Shown piece by piece: positions 37,203 through 48,979 of a stretch of 64,000 nt of DNA. The position numbers were made by a program, and so were the translations under genes. The stretch comes from Corallium rubrum (taxonomy: Eukaryota; Cnidaria; Anthozoa; Scleralcyonacea; Coralliidae). The notes under the pieces were generated by a model. That model had not been told where the DNA came from, ran no database searches, and saw nothing but the letters and a program-made list of their open reading frames with translations. The first letter of the stretch is position 1. Every line of letters starts with the position of its first letter. The stretch is taken from the NCBI GenBank assembly GCA_964035015.1, contig OZ035997.1, forward strand, positions 69,894,132 to 69,958,131. The letters are read 5' to 3'.

Positions 37203-38404
37203 ATGGAAGAATCAGGTATGTGTCTGAATTGTTTGCTTCGCCAAAATTTGGTTTTTGGTTAGTTTAACTGTAAAAATATTTCGCTAATACACAGATTTGA
37301 GGAGAACATGTTTATCTGGACAAGGATTTGTTACATTTTTGTGGCCTTTGTGCGCCATTTATTATTATTTGTGTTTTGCTCATGTATGTACTTCAATGCC
37401 ACTTTCACTAGGGGAAGAATCTGATTTTGATGAAGAAATCGCTGTTCACAGAGATATATCGGAAGTCACAGAAGGTGAGAGAGTAAATGATCATAATTTA
37501 GATGAAGTCGATGAAGATAATTTGGATGAAGTCGATGAAGATAATAACTATGTTCCCCCCACTGAGCAACCAGCTGAACAAACCCAACCTCAGATAACTG
37601 AAATTCATGAATGGAGTTCAAGAGTGGAGGACATACAAAAAGAGCCTGAAGCACATAATTTTACAGGAGAAAGAAAGCATGGAGAAGATATTGATCATAG
37701 TAGTACTCTTTTTGATATCTTCAAATTGTTTATAACTCAAGCATTTCTCAGATCTATCAAACAACAAACCAATATATATGCAAGTCAACAAATTGCTATA
37801 AATTCAAGACAAGGAAATGGAACTAGGAGAAACTGCCTTTTCTCTTTGTGGAAAACTTTGACTTTAGTTGAGTTGAAGAAATTTCTTGCGATTGTTTTCC
37901 ATATGTCACTAGTAAGAAAACCCCAACTACGTGATTATTGGGCGACTAACCCAGTTTTACATTCATCATTTGCCAAATCATTGATGTCAAGAGATAGACT
38001 TGTGGCAATTTTATCATTTTTGCATGTGAATGATAATACACACCATATTCCAAGAGGTCAACCAGGTCACGACCCTTTATTCAAAGTAAGACCGTTCATC
38101 GACCATTTATTAGATACATGTACTTTGAAACAAGTTTATTCTCCTGGAAAAGAGATTACCCTTGATGAGCAAATATGCCCTTTTCGAGGTCGTATTGGCT
38201 TTAGAGTGTATGTCAAAAGTAAACCACATAAGTATGGTCTAAAACTTTGGATGACCTGCGATGCTGTCACAGGGATTCCCCTTACTTTCGAAGTCTATAC
38301 CGGGAAGAGTCAAGACAATCCCGAGGCAAACACAGTGGCAAATTTGGTCGACCGGCTGGCTAGTGAATTCGAAGACAAAGGCCATACCCTGTTCATGGAT
38401 CGGA
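37203..38404 (+). pseudogene. piggyBac transposase, N-terminal half
   Basis: Exon 1 (ATG at 37203, Met-Glu-Glu-Ser) joins exon 2 at 37412 through GTATGT and TTTCACTAG signals; the frame is kept. Acidic repeats (Asn-Leu-Asp-Glu-Val-Asp-Glu-Asp) precede the DDE domain. The first catalytic Asp is in ITLDEQICPFRGR and the second in HTLFMDR. The hAT insertion falls directly after this second Asp-Arg, so the triad is separated from the third Asp. Otherwise this half is intact. Confidence 0.85.
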
Positions 38405-39069
38405 CAGGGGCGGATACAGGGGGGGGTGACTGGGTGACTAGTCACCCCCCTTCCCTGTCCCAACCAATACATGATTATACAGCGATACACTAATACACTA
38501 CCAGCTGTTTATACAAATCACAACAGTCACTCGTGTGTAAAACGCGGTGCATAAATTATATTGTATAACAATACTTATTGATACAGGCCGTAGCTATGGC
38601 CTCTTTGCAATATCTGATCATGATACGCTTCGATAGGGTTACTTGAAGTTTATCGATTTCCTTACGATTTTCACTGGCCAGTTGAAATGGAGGCTCACCT
38701 GTTCGGAAACTAGCTGTTGTCATCGCTGCATGAGCAGAGGTAAGTTATTTTAATTTACATTCCTCCATTTTTTGAATAGTTGTTTTGAATGAACTTGTTG
38801 TGAATCTTAAAATAAAACCTCTATATTGGCTTTAGCCTTGTTAATAGTCAACTCAAGTGTATGAGTTAACTGCAGTGAAGACTCAAAACTAAAGTAAACT
38901 AAAATCAATGAAATGAAATGTACTTGGAATTGGCCTTTTGAAACTAAGGGGCTAAGCCTAGCTTAGTCTAACAGTCAGGCCAAGTTCCTGACACTGACTC
39001 GATGTAATGAAGATCCGGAGCCTAGGTAAACAGTGACTTGTAAATTAATTAAATATTTTATTTTGTATA

Positions 39070-40975
39070 GAGAGACATTCATGAATAGGCCTAAAGCTGT
39101 TAAAAGGTACCAACAACTTGGTACTATTAAAAGTGGACGAGGAAATCATAGACGACCTGGATATAGCCGAAAGCATGAACACGTTTTTCTCATCGGTATT
39201 TACGGAAGAATCATTTGAAGTCTTTCCTGTTATAGACAGTGTCGTTGACGACGAGCTATGTGATATCGTTTGCACAACAGAAGAAGTCGAGAGGCTCTTA
39301 AAAAATCTAGACGCTACCAAGTCCCCTGGGCCTGATAGTATTCCGCCACGTATTGTGAAGGAATGTGCCACTGAGTTAGCACCTTCCTTATCAATCTTGT
39401 TCAATCAAGCGTTTTCTTCTGGAGAACTTCCAATAGACTGGAAAATGGCAAATATTGCTCCAGTACACAAGAAAAAATCCAAATATGCCAGAGAGAATTA
39501 TCGCCAGATCTCTCTCACGTCAATTATATCTAAGGTTAGTGAAATGATCGTTCGGGACAGAGTCGTAGACTTTTGGCTAAATCGACAAACATTTAACCCA
39601 AACGAATTTGGATTCCTTCAGAATAAGTCTACAGTATCGCAATTATTATTATGCTATAATGACTGGTCTAAATCAAGAAACAATAACAAACCAACCGATA
39701 TAGCCTTTTTAGATTTCCACAAAGCTTTTGACAGCGTCCCACACGAAAGATTACTTTATAAACTCAAACAACACGGCATTGGAGGCCCGCTACTTGGATG
39801 GTTTAGAAATTTTTTAACTAATCGTAAACAACGAGTTGCTGTTAGAGGTTCGTTTTCGGATTGGTCCGACGTTAAATCAGGAGTGCCACAGGGGACTATC
39901 CTTGGCCCTATCCTCTTTTTAATTTATATTAACCACTTACCAGTCGGTGTATCGAGTTCTGTTAAACTTTTTGCGGATGATGTTAAACTTTATCGTGAGT
40001 TGTCGGATGTGGAAAGCGACATGTTATTATTACAATCGGATTTGAATCGAATGAGTAATTGGGCCGAAACGTGGCAAATGTCCTTTAACCCTGACAAGTG
40101 CGAAGTAATGCGCGTATCACATCAACGGGACCTTTCAGTACCCAAGTATTACTTCTCTGGCAAATTACTTAATGCTGTACATCATACTAAAGACTTAGGC
40201 ATAATTATATCAAACGATCTGAAGTGGAACGACCAAATCAAGTCAACAAAGCAAATCGAATTTTGGGACTAATCAAGCGATCAGTTGGCGCTTCAAATAC
40301 AGCTGTTTTTATCAAGTTATACAAAACCTTGGTAAGACCAATATTAGAATACGCAACACCTGTCTGGTCCCCTTACCTGGTTAAAGACGTAAAAGCTCTT
40401 GAGAGTATTCAAAGAAGAGCGTCAAGATTGGCTCTCAAACAAAAACGTGGAGAAATGCTATATGAAGAGCGCTGTGAATTGCTAAAATGGAATACTCTTG
40501 AAAAACGCAGAACTTATTTCTCATTAATTGAATGTTACAAAACAGTGTTTAACCTTAATGGTATAAAATTTGAAGAAGTCTTAAATTACAAACACTTAAA
40601 TAAGACAAGAGCAAACCATAAGTTCTCCTTATATACTAAATTATCAAAAATAAATTGTTACAAGAACTCATTTTTTGTAAGAATTATTAAGTTATGGAAC
40701 TCTTTACCGTCAAAAGTTGTAGAAGCTATAAATTTTAAATCGTTTAAAGGTCAACTTCGGTTGCACCTAAACTTGTACTAGGCAAACATTTTTCATTTTA
40801 CATTTAAATTTTATAACTTTAATCTGTAAAGAACATTTATATACTCTATTAATTTAGGGGATTTTATTATAGGGTTAACCTCCCAAATCTCCTGCTCGGA
40901 CTTAATACATTATTTTATTTTATTTACCATGTATTAAGTACCTTGAATAAAACTATTGATTGATTGATTGAAAAC
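39070..40975 (+). mobile_element. CR1/L2-like non-LTR retrotransposon, 5'-truncated
   Basis: The reverse transcriptase runs from KSPGPDSIPP through DFHKAFDSVPH, SGVPQGTILGPILF and the active site LFADDVKLY to the C-terminal LWNSLPSKVVEA region. A one-base phase change near 40240 splits it. The 3' end is a short UTR followed by TTGATTGATTG repeats, the usual microsatellite tail of CR1/L2-type elements. A phase change near 39130 and loss of the endonuclease show 5' truncation. Confidence 0.88.
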
Positions 40976-41011
40976 CAACGAAGCGATAAGTATTAATCGA
41001 TCTGTGCGACC

Positions 41012-42447
41012 TTACAAGAACAACTGGAGAGGCCATAGCTACTGCCATACGTAGTTCTTTGGAAAGTCATCGCATTGATCTGCTCAATTGCTGTGGTCAG
41101 GCATATGATACAACTGCATGTATGAGCACAGATGCAAAAGGAGTTCAAGCTCATATTTCTAAATATGCACCTAATGCAGATTACCAAGGGTGCTGTCTTC
41201 ATTCATTGAATCTCGTTATATGCCACGCATGTAAAATTTCTTCGATTCAGAACATGATGGACTCATGTCATGAGCTTTTCAGTTTCTTCGATAACTCTCT
41301 GAAGCGTCAAAACTTCTTGGAAGTCATTATAGGCGCACTGGCACCTGAAGTCAAGAAGCACAAGTTGAAAAATTTGTGCAAAACAAAATGGATAGAACGT
41401 CACACGGCATTTGAGACCATATTTTCCCTATATGAGTACATAGTTATCACTCTGAACGAAATCTGTCATTCTTCACAAGATGAACAATTCTATCCACATG
41501 ACGAGGAGTGGAATTGGGACGGAGAAACCAAGGCCAAAGCCAATGGACTAAGACATACGTTCACAAACTTTGGACATATAGTCTGTTTTGTTTGCGCCAA
41601 AGATATGTTGGAGCCAATGCGACCCCTCGTTAGTGCTCTTCAGGGAGAGTTGATGGAAGTATATTTTGGTTTTCAGAAAATAGACCAAGTCACCAATTCA
41701 TACCAAGATATTCGTGCAGATGTCGACTCGTGGTTTGCCCGCATGTATGAGAAGACCCTGAACTTGGCTACAATAGTTGGTTCCAGTGAACAACGACCAA
41801 GAATCTGCAGCAGGCAAAGGAATCGCGAGAACTATCCATCCGACTCAGTTGCTGACTATTGGAAGCGGTCTGTTGTGGTACCCTTCCTTGATGTGATTTG
41901 TGCAGAACTTACCAGTCGATTTAGCAAAGACAAGAGGGCACATTATGAGTTATGTGCCCTCATACCTGCAGTGATTGCAAAGAAAAGCCCAGATTCGGTG
42001 GTTGCTCTCAGCAAAACCTTGATGAAAAAATGGTCTAATATCATGCCAATCTCATCTGCCTTTGACAGCGGACTTTTCCGATGGTATTATTTGTGTAAAA
42101 CCAATGGAGATGCGTTAGCCGGCTTGTCTAGTTCAGTCACCAGCATGTTGGCGGATGGCGGCATTGCAGATCGTATTTTTTTCCCAAATGTTCGGGAACT
42201 TGTCGTGGTATTGGCGGTTCTTCGAATTGGCAGCACAGAGGCAGAAAGATGGTTCCCTGCCTCCGTCGACTCCACACTTGGCTCCGTAGTGCAATGACCA
42301 CTAAAAGACTCTCAGACTTGGCAGTGATTGCAATGCATGGATTCACAGTTACAATCACCAACCAGCAAATTTTGGACCGTTATGTTGCTACACATCCAAG
42401 ACGAATGCAGGCTTTGTGTCTACTGGATGATCCAGATGACTGTGACT
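41012..42447 (+). pseudogene. hAT transposase, C-terminal part
   Basis: From TRTTGEAIATAIRSSL the frame runs about 425 codons through the RNase H-like domain (NCCGQAYDTTACMS) to the hAT dimerisation region (FPNVRELVVVLAVLRIG...AERWF). There a one-base phase change near 42258 moves the last ~60 codons (TWLRSAMTTKRLSDLAVIAMHG) to another frame. The N-terminal zinc finger and first catalytic segment are absent. It is the same lineage as the remnant at 26940. Confidence 0.82.
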
Positions 42448-42449
42448 GA

Positions 42450-43128
42450 CTGAGAGACAGTCACATATACATATAAAGATTTATATTTTCAGTTTAATTG
42501 GTCGTGAGTTGATACCTAGTAATTAGTACACTAACAGTACTATACTAAGTAATAGTAACTTACTGAACTAATGTCATAGGAAGAAGCATATTGCTATGTA
42601 AGCTAAGTGTTTTTCCATCTCTAAGTATTATATGATTGACGTAATGTATTGTTCCTGTAGTTATTTCAAATTTTATATGAAAGATCAGGAAACTCGATGT
42701 TAATCCCAGGGTGCATTCCATGTAGGTCACGCCGAAGATCTTCGGCATGAGTTTCAAAAGTGCTCGGCATGCTGGTGCACAATCACACTGCAGTCAGCGC
42801 ACATATACAGCTATGCAACTATCAGTGGGGGCGGCGCCGGCGTCTTCACCTTTGGCGCAGCATCTGAACACCCATGGCTTATCTTCGGCGTGGGGTTGAC
42901 ATGGAATGCACCCTGGTGTTAATCATAATTTGCTGTGTTTCTCGCGTGCAAAATGTGTATAAATTTATTGTAATGGTGCACTGCTAAGTTTATTGATGAA
43001 CAAGGCTTGTGAAACGGACCCTTTGTTTCATAACAAGAGAATGTGGTGAAGATTTTGACATTTAAATATTACCATCTATAATTTAACGCTTCAGTCACCC
43101 CCCTTGCAAAAATCCTGTATCCGCCACT
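42450..43128. other. 3' non-coding part of the hAT element
   Basis: No gene. It includes a nested GCCGAAGATCTTCGGC palindrome near 42731 and ends in the terminal inverted repeat. Confidence 0.45.
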
Positions 43129-43129
43129 G

Positions 43130-43768
43130 GATCGCTATTTTACATCACCAACTATTGCTGACAAGCTTCACAAGAAAGGCATCAATGTTGTTGGTACTGT
43201 ACGGAAAGATCGAAAAGATTTACCCGTCAGCCTGAAGACAAAGAAGTTGAAGAAAGGACAACGCATAGCACTTCGATCAGGTCCTGTCCTTGCAGTAAAG
43301 TGGAAAGACACCAGAGATGTTATTATGTGTTCAACAGTTCACAAAGACAGCATGATAACGACTGGTGCCCATGGACAACATGAGGACAAACCGGTGTGTG
43401 TTGCAGATTACAACAAATTCAAGTGTGGTGTTGACAGGCATGATCAGACTCTGTCTTACCATGCTTTTCAACAACGAACCATCAAGTGGTGGAAAAAACT
43501 ATTTTTTCATTTGATAGATATATCAGTGGCTTGCACACAAGTTTTGTACAACTTGTCCAGAAGTGATGCTAACCAAAAGCTAAAGATAGACAAGGTTTAT
43601 CGACTGTTGGCAGAATCATTGGCAAGAGAAGCAACCACAGAAGAAATAGTTCCTGAAAATGACCAGCCAAGCATTCAAAATGACAGAATAACCCATTTTC
43701 TAAGTCCAAACCATGCCAAACCAGGTTCCAAAAGCACGAATCCCAGGACGACAATGTATCGTGTGTAA
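43130..43768 (+). pseudogene. piggyBac transposase, C-terminal half
   Basis: Sequence resumes with RYFTSPTIADKLHKKGINVVG directly after the hAT element. It reaches the third catalytic Asp (KCGVDRHDQTLSYH), KRTIKWWKKLFFHLID-type residues and a C-terminal tail. No C-terminal Cys-rich finger is obvious before the stop at 43766. Confidence 0.85.
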
Positions 43769-44208
43769 GAAGAAGGGTGAAAGGAGTGAATCTTCCTACA
43801 GTTGTTGACCTTGCAAGTTCCACTGTGTACCACCCCCTGTTTTGAGCTGTACCATCGCCGGTTGAATTTTGAAGAATCATCTCTTTGTAACAATGAATAA
43901 AAAAAAACTGATTTGGCGATTTTTAGCTTTATAACTGTAAATAAACTATTAATTTTATTGTAATTGTGTTTGTAAAAAAAAATTTTTTTGTAAAAAAGAC
44001 TCTATTTTGAAGATTCATGAAATCTACACATTGTAAAATATCCTACTGAAACTTCACACAAAGTAAGAACATGAACTGTTGAACCTAAAAATATATTACT
44101 TGTTACTCTTTATAGCAAACGTAAACAAATAAATGACTTTAAAAAACCATTAAAACTGCTAGGCTGGGCGTGCAATTTCAGATTCAGCCCCAGGCCTCAA
44201 AGTGTTAA

Positions 44209-44842
44209 CATGCCAGATTTTATTCTACTGCAGAGGGAATGCATTAGCTGGTTGGGGTGGCCTTGCAAACTCACATTGAATGGGTCAACTCACTGTTACT
44301 TAGGTTTGCTGAGTATCCCTGTTAATTGGCTAGAAGTAACCTGGTGCAGGCACTAGAAATGGGTTATGGTCCAAATCAAAAAGTTCAACACAGTAAATGT
44401 AATATTAATTTTATTGAGTAAACAACCAGAGCTAGTAGTGGAAAATTGTTCTCTCGAGGTGGGTATTCTTAACTTCTGGCTTTTAAATACATGTTGACTG
44501 CAGCTGTTCATTACTTAAGAACTAATACAGAGATTGTTGTTTGCAAAAGTAAAACTACAGTTGGTGACTTTACTATGAATAGACCTTTGGCTGAACTGAT
44601 TTTTCAAAGTAATTTTGTTTTAATTTAATTTAATTTAATTTAATTTAATTTAATTTAATTTAATTTAGAAAGCAGATTTTGGATATACAGTGTGCACCAA
44701 AACATTGACTGTAACCATCAATCACAGAATCACTGTCTGTTAATTATCAGGAGGGGCAGAAGGCACTTCTCGAGTACGGATTACTACTAGTTAACGTCTG
44801 AGATGCTATTTGTGAGGGAGATGGCAATAGAATACTTCGGTC
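44209..44842. other. No gene; contains (TTTAA)n
   Basis: A (TTTAA)n microsatellite of about ten units at 44617-44667; otherwise no supported feature. Confidence 0.6.
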
Positions 44843-45377
44843 ATGGAAGTATACTTCTTACTCTACCTCCAAAATGAAGAGAGGTCAGCAGTAAAATATT
44901 CTCTGGAAGCCCTTTATTTAATATGTCAAGTGTTTGCAAACCTGAGTCCCCAAGCTGCACACAAGTTAATTTGGAACCGCTCTGTTAAAAACAAAGCAGG
45001 ACGGAGAGGAAATATTCCTAATAATTTTACAATAAGATCCTCAAAGGTGCAGTAAAGAATCTTGGCCCAAATGCCTCTAAGAAGTCTCTCGACAGGATTT
45101 GTCATGCTGTGCTGTGACACTTTTGCATAATTTTGATGAGGAGGTCAAAATAATTAAGAGGTCAGGAAAACATGTCAAGCCATCCACTGCAGGAGATCTC
45201 ACAAAAGTTGTAAATGAACTTGTTGCACAGAGGGCACTATGTCTGACACCAGGGCGCCAGTATGGTTGTTACAAAAACATGAAACCTAGTCTTCTGTATG
45301 GCTTTCGTTCCCAGAAACTGTACAACTGTACAAATCAACACAAAAAGAACATTGTTCTTAATGTGCATGCTGGATAA
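44843..45377 (+). pseudogene. DUF6589-like transposon protein remnant
   Basis: The frame starting ERSAVKYSLEALYLICQVFANLSPQAAHKLIWNR changes phase near 45040 and continues with NLGPNASKKSLDRICHAV, then FDEEVKIIKRSGKHVKPSTAGDL after a stop. This order matches a family of multicopy invertebrate proteins annotated with the DUF6589 domain (recalled). The function is unknown; it is probably mobile-element-derived. Confidence 0.5.
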
Positions 45378-45753
45378 ACATAACCTATCCAGCAATGTTA
45401 TGGATAGGATGCATAATTATACTATATATATGTACAGTATTGTTAAATTATTTATTATAATTAAATATACAGGTAACTTTAAAGGTGACGAACAACAATC
45501 CCTATTACACAAATTTACAGACTCGCACAAAACAATATTTGCAATGCAATTGATATAGGTTGTACATATGGCCCCAAGGAACACCAGTTTCAATCAGAAT
45601 CTATTTTACCAGTTAAACATAATAGCATGACACCTGCTCAAGAAAGTTCTAGACAGTTGTAACTTAGAAACACTGGCTTTAAATTTCACTTGCCAGTCAG
45701 AGCACTGAATGTCAACATAGGCTAAACAAACTTGATGAGTGTGTAATAAGGAC

Positions 45754-45882
45754 TGTCATGGAAGTATTTCTTACTCTACCTCCGAAATAAAGAGAGGTCA
45801 GCAGTAAAATATTCTCTGGAAGCCCTTTATTTAATATGTCAAGTGTTTGCAAACCTGAGTCCCCAAGCTGCACACAAGGTCT
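45754..45882 (+). repeat. Direct duplication of 44838-44966
   Basis: About 130 bases (TCATGGAAGTA...CTGCACACAAG) recur with few changes 0.9 kb downstream and diverge abruptly after CACACAAG. Confidence 0.85.
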
Positions 45883-45948
45883 TCTAAGTTTATATATTAG
45901 TATCATGCATTATACAATATGGAATTTAATGCATGTTTGTATGTCTTA

Positions 45949-46126
45949 AGGCTCGTTTACACAGGGGATTTTTATCATTCTGATGTATGTGATTGGATTG
46001 TCTAACAAATGCACTGGACCACCTATGCAAAGCTATATGATTCAATAATTTTGTGAGTCATTAACTCCATCCCATGGGCCACGATGAAACAAAATTGCAG
46101 GAAAAATCGCCTCTGTAAACGAGCCT
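45949..46126. mobile_element. PIF-Harbinger-type MITE
   Basis: 25-bp terminal inverted repeats (AGGCTCGTTTACACAGGGGA... and complement), 178 bp long, flanked by TTA at 45946-45948 and 46127-46129, the 3-bp duplication typical of Harbinger. Confidence 0.85.
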
Positions 46127-46129
46127 TTA

Positions 46130-47144
46130 CAAAATATTCCTGTACATATATATGATTATTCTGCTGTTATTACCATACTGTAAATTTAAGTTGAACTGTC
46201 TTTTATTTTATTTTAATATTAAACAAAATTTAATACTTCAGTTCAAACACTGAATTATATTCGACTTGAAGATATAAGAAACCAATATTAAATTGTCAAG
46301 TATAGTTGTTTAACCCATTCCCTTCATTCCATTAGTCAAGTCAATATCCCAGTTTGAGTTGAGTCAAGGCAGACTTGACCAAGTCAATTCAAATCAAGCA
46401 GTCATATTCAATATTTCGGTGTGTGTATACGTATGTATGTATGTATGTATGTATGTACGTATGTATGTATGTATGTATGTGTGTATGCTTTATTTATTTA
46501 TTTTCTGTCAATAATTAACTTGTGTGCCATTTTATTGTAAATGCTTTTGGTGTAAGCTCCCTAGATAAGCCATTTGTGCTTTTAGAACAAACACTCGTCA
46601 AAAATATGTTTAAATAAAAAATATATATATAATTTTGTGCATGACAACAAGCCTAATGAGTACACTGTAACCCATACCTATATACCGAGGGGAGCCTTTA
46701 TTATTTTATTCTGGCTAATACTGTACCAGGTGATTTATGTGCCCTAATAATATAATGGTTTAAAGTTCGCCTCAGTTCCACAGCATCTACTGTACATAAA
46801 AATGTCTAGGCTCGTGCTTTGTGATTTATGCCTCTCCTAAAACTTATATCTTTACTTACTGAGGCTGTCTTCAGCATAAATCATGCTTGTTTTGGTGTAA
46901 ACTTGACGAGTTTGTGTTGTTGGTATGCTCTTGGTTGTCTTCTTTTTCTGTATAATTTCATGCATGGAATTAGCACTCCTGTCATAGCACACAGAACACC
47001 CAAATTAGAAACTCGCTTTGCTCGCTGCTTTGCAGCTCATTACCAATTAAATTAGTATATAATCACCACGAAAAGTTGTAAGAAACTTATAATTTATAAA
47101 CAATTTTTTTCCCAAAGTTTATTTGTTGTTTACCTTATTATTAG
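46130..47144. other. No gene; (GTAT)n at 46430-46480
   Basis: A GTAT/GTAC microsatellite and AT-rich sequence without a supported gene. Confidence 0.5.
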
Positions 47145-47631
47145 ATTCATTAAATTCCACTGAAAATGATTCAAATAACCAAAGGCCCACATCTACACCA
47201 TCATCAGCTGTGCCAAAGCTCATTGATAACAAGAGAAAGCACATGGAGCGTAGATTGTCTGCTGCACAACGTGACTCCCTGTTTATGGAAGAGGCCAAGA
47301 ATGACAAAGTTTTCCGTAAAGAGCTAACAGATCCTATCAAAGAATCAACTGTGTCAATGGCCCAGGCATTGCAAGGAATTAGCACATCAATGGTGCATGT
47401 AAGCACAATGTTAGCAAGAAGCATGGAATGATGGCCCACTCATCTTCCGTATCTCAAGCTCCAAACCTGTACAGTCCTGCATCTGGTTTTCAGTCTTATC
47501 ATGAGTTAAATACAAGTCCTCCATTTAACCACAATGCTGGTTATCAAACCAATCAAGGAGGTCACATGCCAGTAAATATGACAAGCCAGCAAAATGTGCC
47601 ACCAACATTTCAGTATTTGGGAAATGACTAA
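47145..47631 (+). pseudogene. Harbinger accessory (Myb/SANT-type) protein, last exon
   Basis: After an acceptor (TTATTAG at 47144) the frame reads a Ser/Pro/Thr-rich linker. KRKHMERRLSAAQRDSLFMEEAKNDKVFRKEL follows, the helical C-terminal segment seen in many Harbinger-associated DNA-binding proteins of invertebrates (recalled). A TGA at 47429 and a phase change precede a Gln/Asn/Ser-rich tail ending at 47631. Earlier exons with the Myb-like domain were not found. Confidence 0.5.
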
Positions 47632-48337
47632 ACCCTTTTGGTAAAAGAATACACTTTGTTGAGATTTTGTTTTGAAATTTTAACGTTACACAACTTTATT
47701 TACAATGTTACTAATTAAGTAATTTGGAAATGCATGGAAACATTAACTGAACTTCACAGAAACAAACAAGTGTTGAACTACTGTATCTATGGAAACTTTA
47801 AAGACTGCACTCTTATACAGGACCTGTGTTTTACAACTAGAAAATCCCATAGCTACATGCACAGGTCTACCTGAAGAAAACAGCTATCTAACCTGTACAT
47901 GTAGCTATAGGATTTTCTAGTTCTAAAACAATTTTACTGTGTAAAATGGTGTCTAAAGTTACATTATATTCATATATAAAATCGTGAATGAACTTTACAT
48001 TGCAATTGCTATAGTTTCTCAGTATTTAGTTTTAATTATTGGTTTATATGTAGAAACAAAAAAACTAATTAGAGAACTAATTTGCATTTTTTTGGATTTT
48101 AAGCTTAATGAGGCATTAGCATTAAAATTCAAACATGAACACAGGCCATTGTAGTGCATGGAAATATGGTATTAAACTATTGATGGTAAAACATGTATAA
48201 GGCAAGCTTTTTAAATTTTTTCAAGATTTTTTATAGTTGGTATGAAGTAACTGTTTTCCTTGTTAAATCATTTTATTTTTTTATTAGTCGTGAGCGGGCA
48301 GAATCCTAGGCTTTCCTGCAATTTGATTGGCTACGTG
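47632..48337. other. No gene; one long hairpin
   Basis: It contains the hairpin at 47835-47922 and otherwise AT-rich sequence. Confidence 0.4.
47835..47922. repeat. Hairpin with ~33-bp arms
   Basis: AACTAGAAAATCC-ATAGCTACATG-ACAGGT pairs with ACCTGTACATGTAGCTATAG and GATTTTCTAGTT. It could be a tiny MITE or a small-RNA precursor. Confidence 0.7.
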
Positions 48338-48671
48338 TGTAGCGTGCTCGCAGACACAGACACAGATTTGATGTTTCTTATTTCGTCCTAACTCTCAACT
48401 AACTCTTTACAAAACAGAACTACTAGTATGTATAGTCTTTGACTGTTCACATGGAAAACTACTGATCTCACATAGAGTTCTTTTACAACATACAGTAGTT
48501 CCATTGACTAACTTGGAAAACTACACACTTGAGGTTATTCTACTGGGATTCTACTACAATGATAACATCTACTGGGAAAACTACATAAGCGCATGGCATG
48601 CACATGTTCACAGTAATTCTACTTGAGTGCTCACCCTGTATAATGTTACACAATTAATTTAAACTATTACA
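48338..48671 (-). repeat. 3' LTR of the gypsy element
   Basis: 334 bp, TG...CA. It differs from the 5' LTR by one 4-bp indel and about seven substitutions. Confidence 0.93.
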
Positions 48672-48689
48672 CTATTCCCCTCCTTTTTG
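48672..48689 (-). promoter_or_regulatory. Polypurine tract
   Basis: On the minus strand AAAAAGGAGGGGAATAG lies directly upstream of the 3' LTR, where plus-strand synthesis is primed. Confidence 0.8.
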
Positions 48690-48726
48690 TTCTCGTCCCG
48701 AAAACTATGCACTAACGCTAAATGTT

Positions 48727-48731
<5 letters not shown>

Positions 48732-48784
<53 letters not shown>
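48732..48784. repeat. (TA)n microsatellite inside the retrotransposon 3' region
   Basis: About 26 TA units between pol and the polypurine tract. Confidence 0.95.
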
Positions 48785-48790
<6 letters not shown>

Positions 48791-48979
48791 TATTTTTTAC
48801 GAAAATGACTGTTGAGTTGAGAAGGTCAGGAACTGGTATAACGATCAGGTGGGCGAATGTTTTGCCTGAGATGTGGGGGTCTTACCCAACGGGAGGGTTG
48901 TTCTGGCGTGGTTTCTGAATGTGGAACTTCATTTTCAACAACTTGAAGGTCCCCAGTTTCCCTGCTTGGACAAACAAGT

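Larger units (their letters stand above)
38405..43128 (+). mobile_element. hAT element inserted in piggyBac, itself interrupted
   Basis: The left end CAGGGGCGGATACAGG and right end (complement) AGTGGCGGATACAGG are terminal inverted repeats, with TGACTG blocks inside. GGATCG flanks both sides as the conserved part of an 8-bp duplication whose last two bases differ. It contains the C-terminal part of a hAT transposase and a CR1/L2-like insertion; the N-terminal transposase exons are missing. Confidence 0.8.
37018..44204 (+). mobile_element. piggyBac element with TTAA target duplication, split by nested insertions
   Basis: TTAA occurs at 37014-37017 and 44205-44208. The inner ends ACACTTTGAAGCCTG and (complement) CACTTTGAGGCCTG are terminal inverted repeats. 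Inside are the two halves of a piggyBac transposase separated by a hAT insertion. Near the left end a GCCTGAACAC(A/G)GCAATTG(T/C)CG block is directly repeated. Confidence 0.85.
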
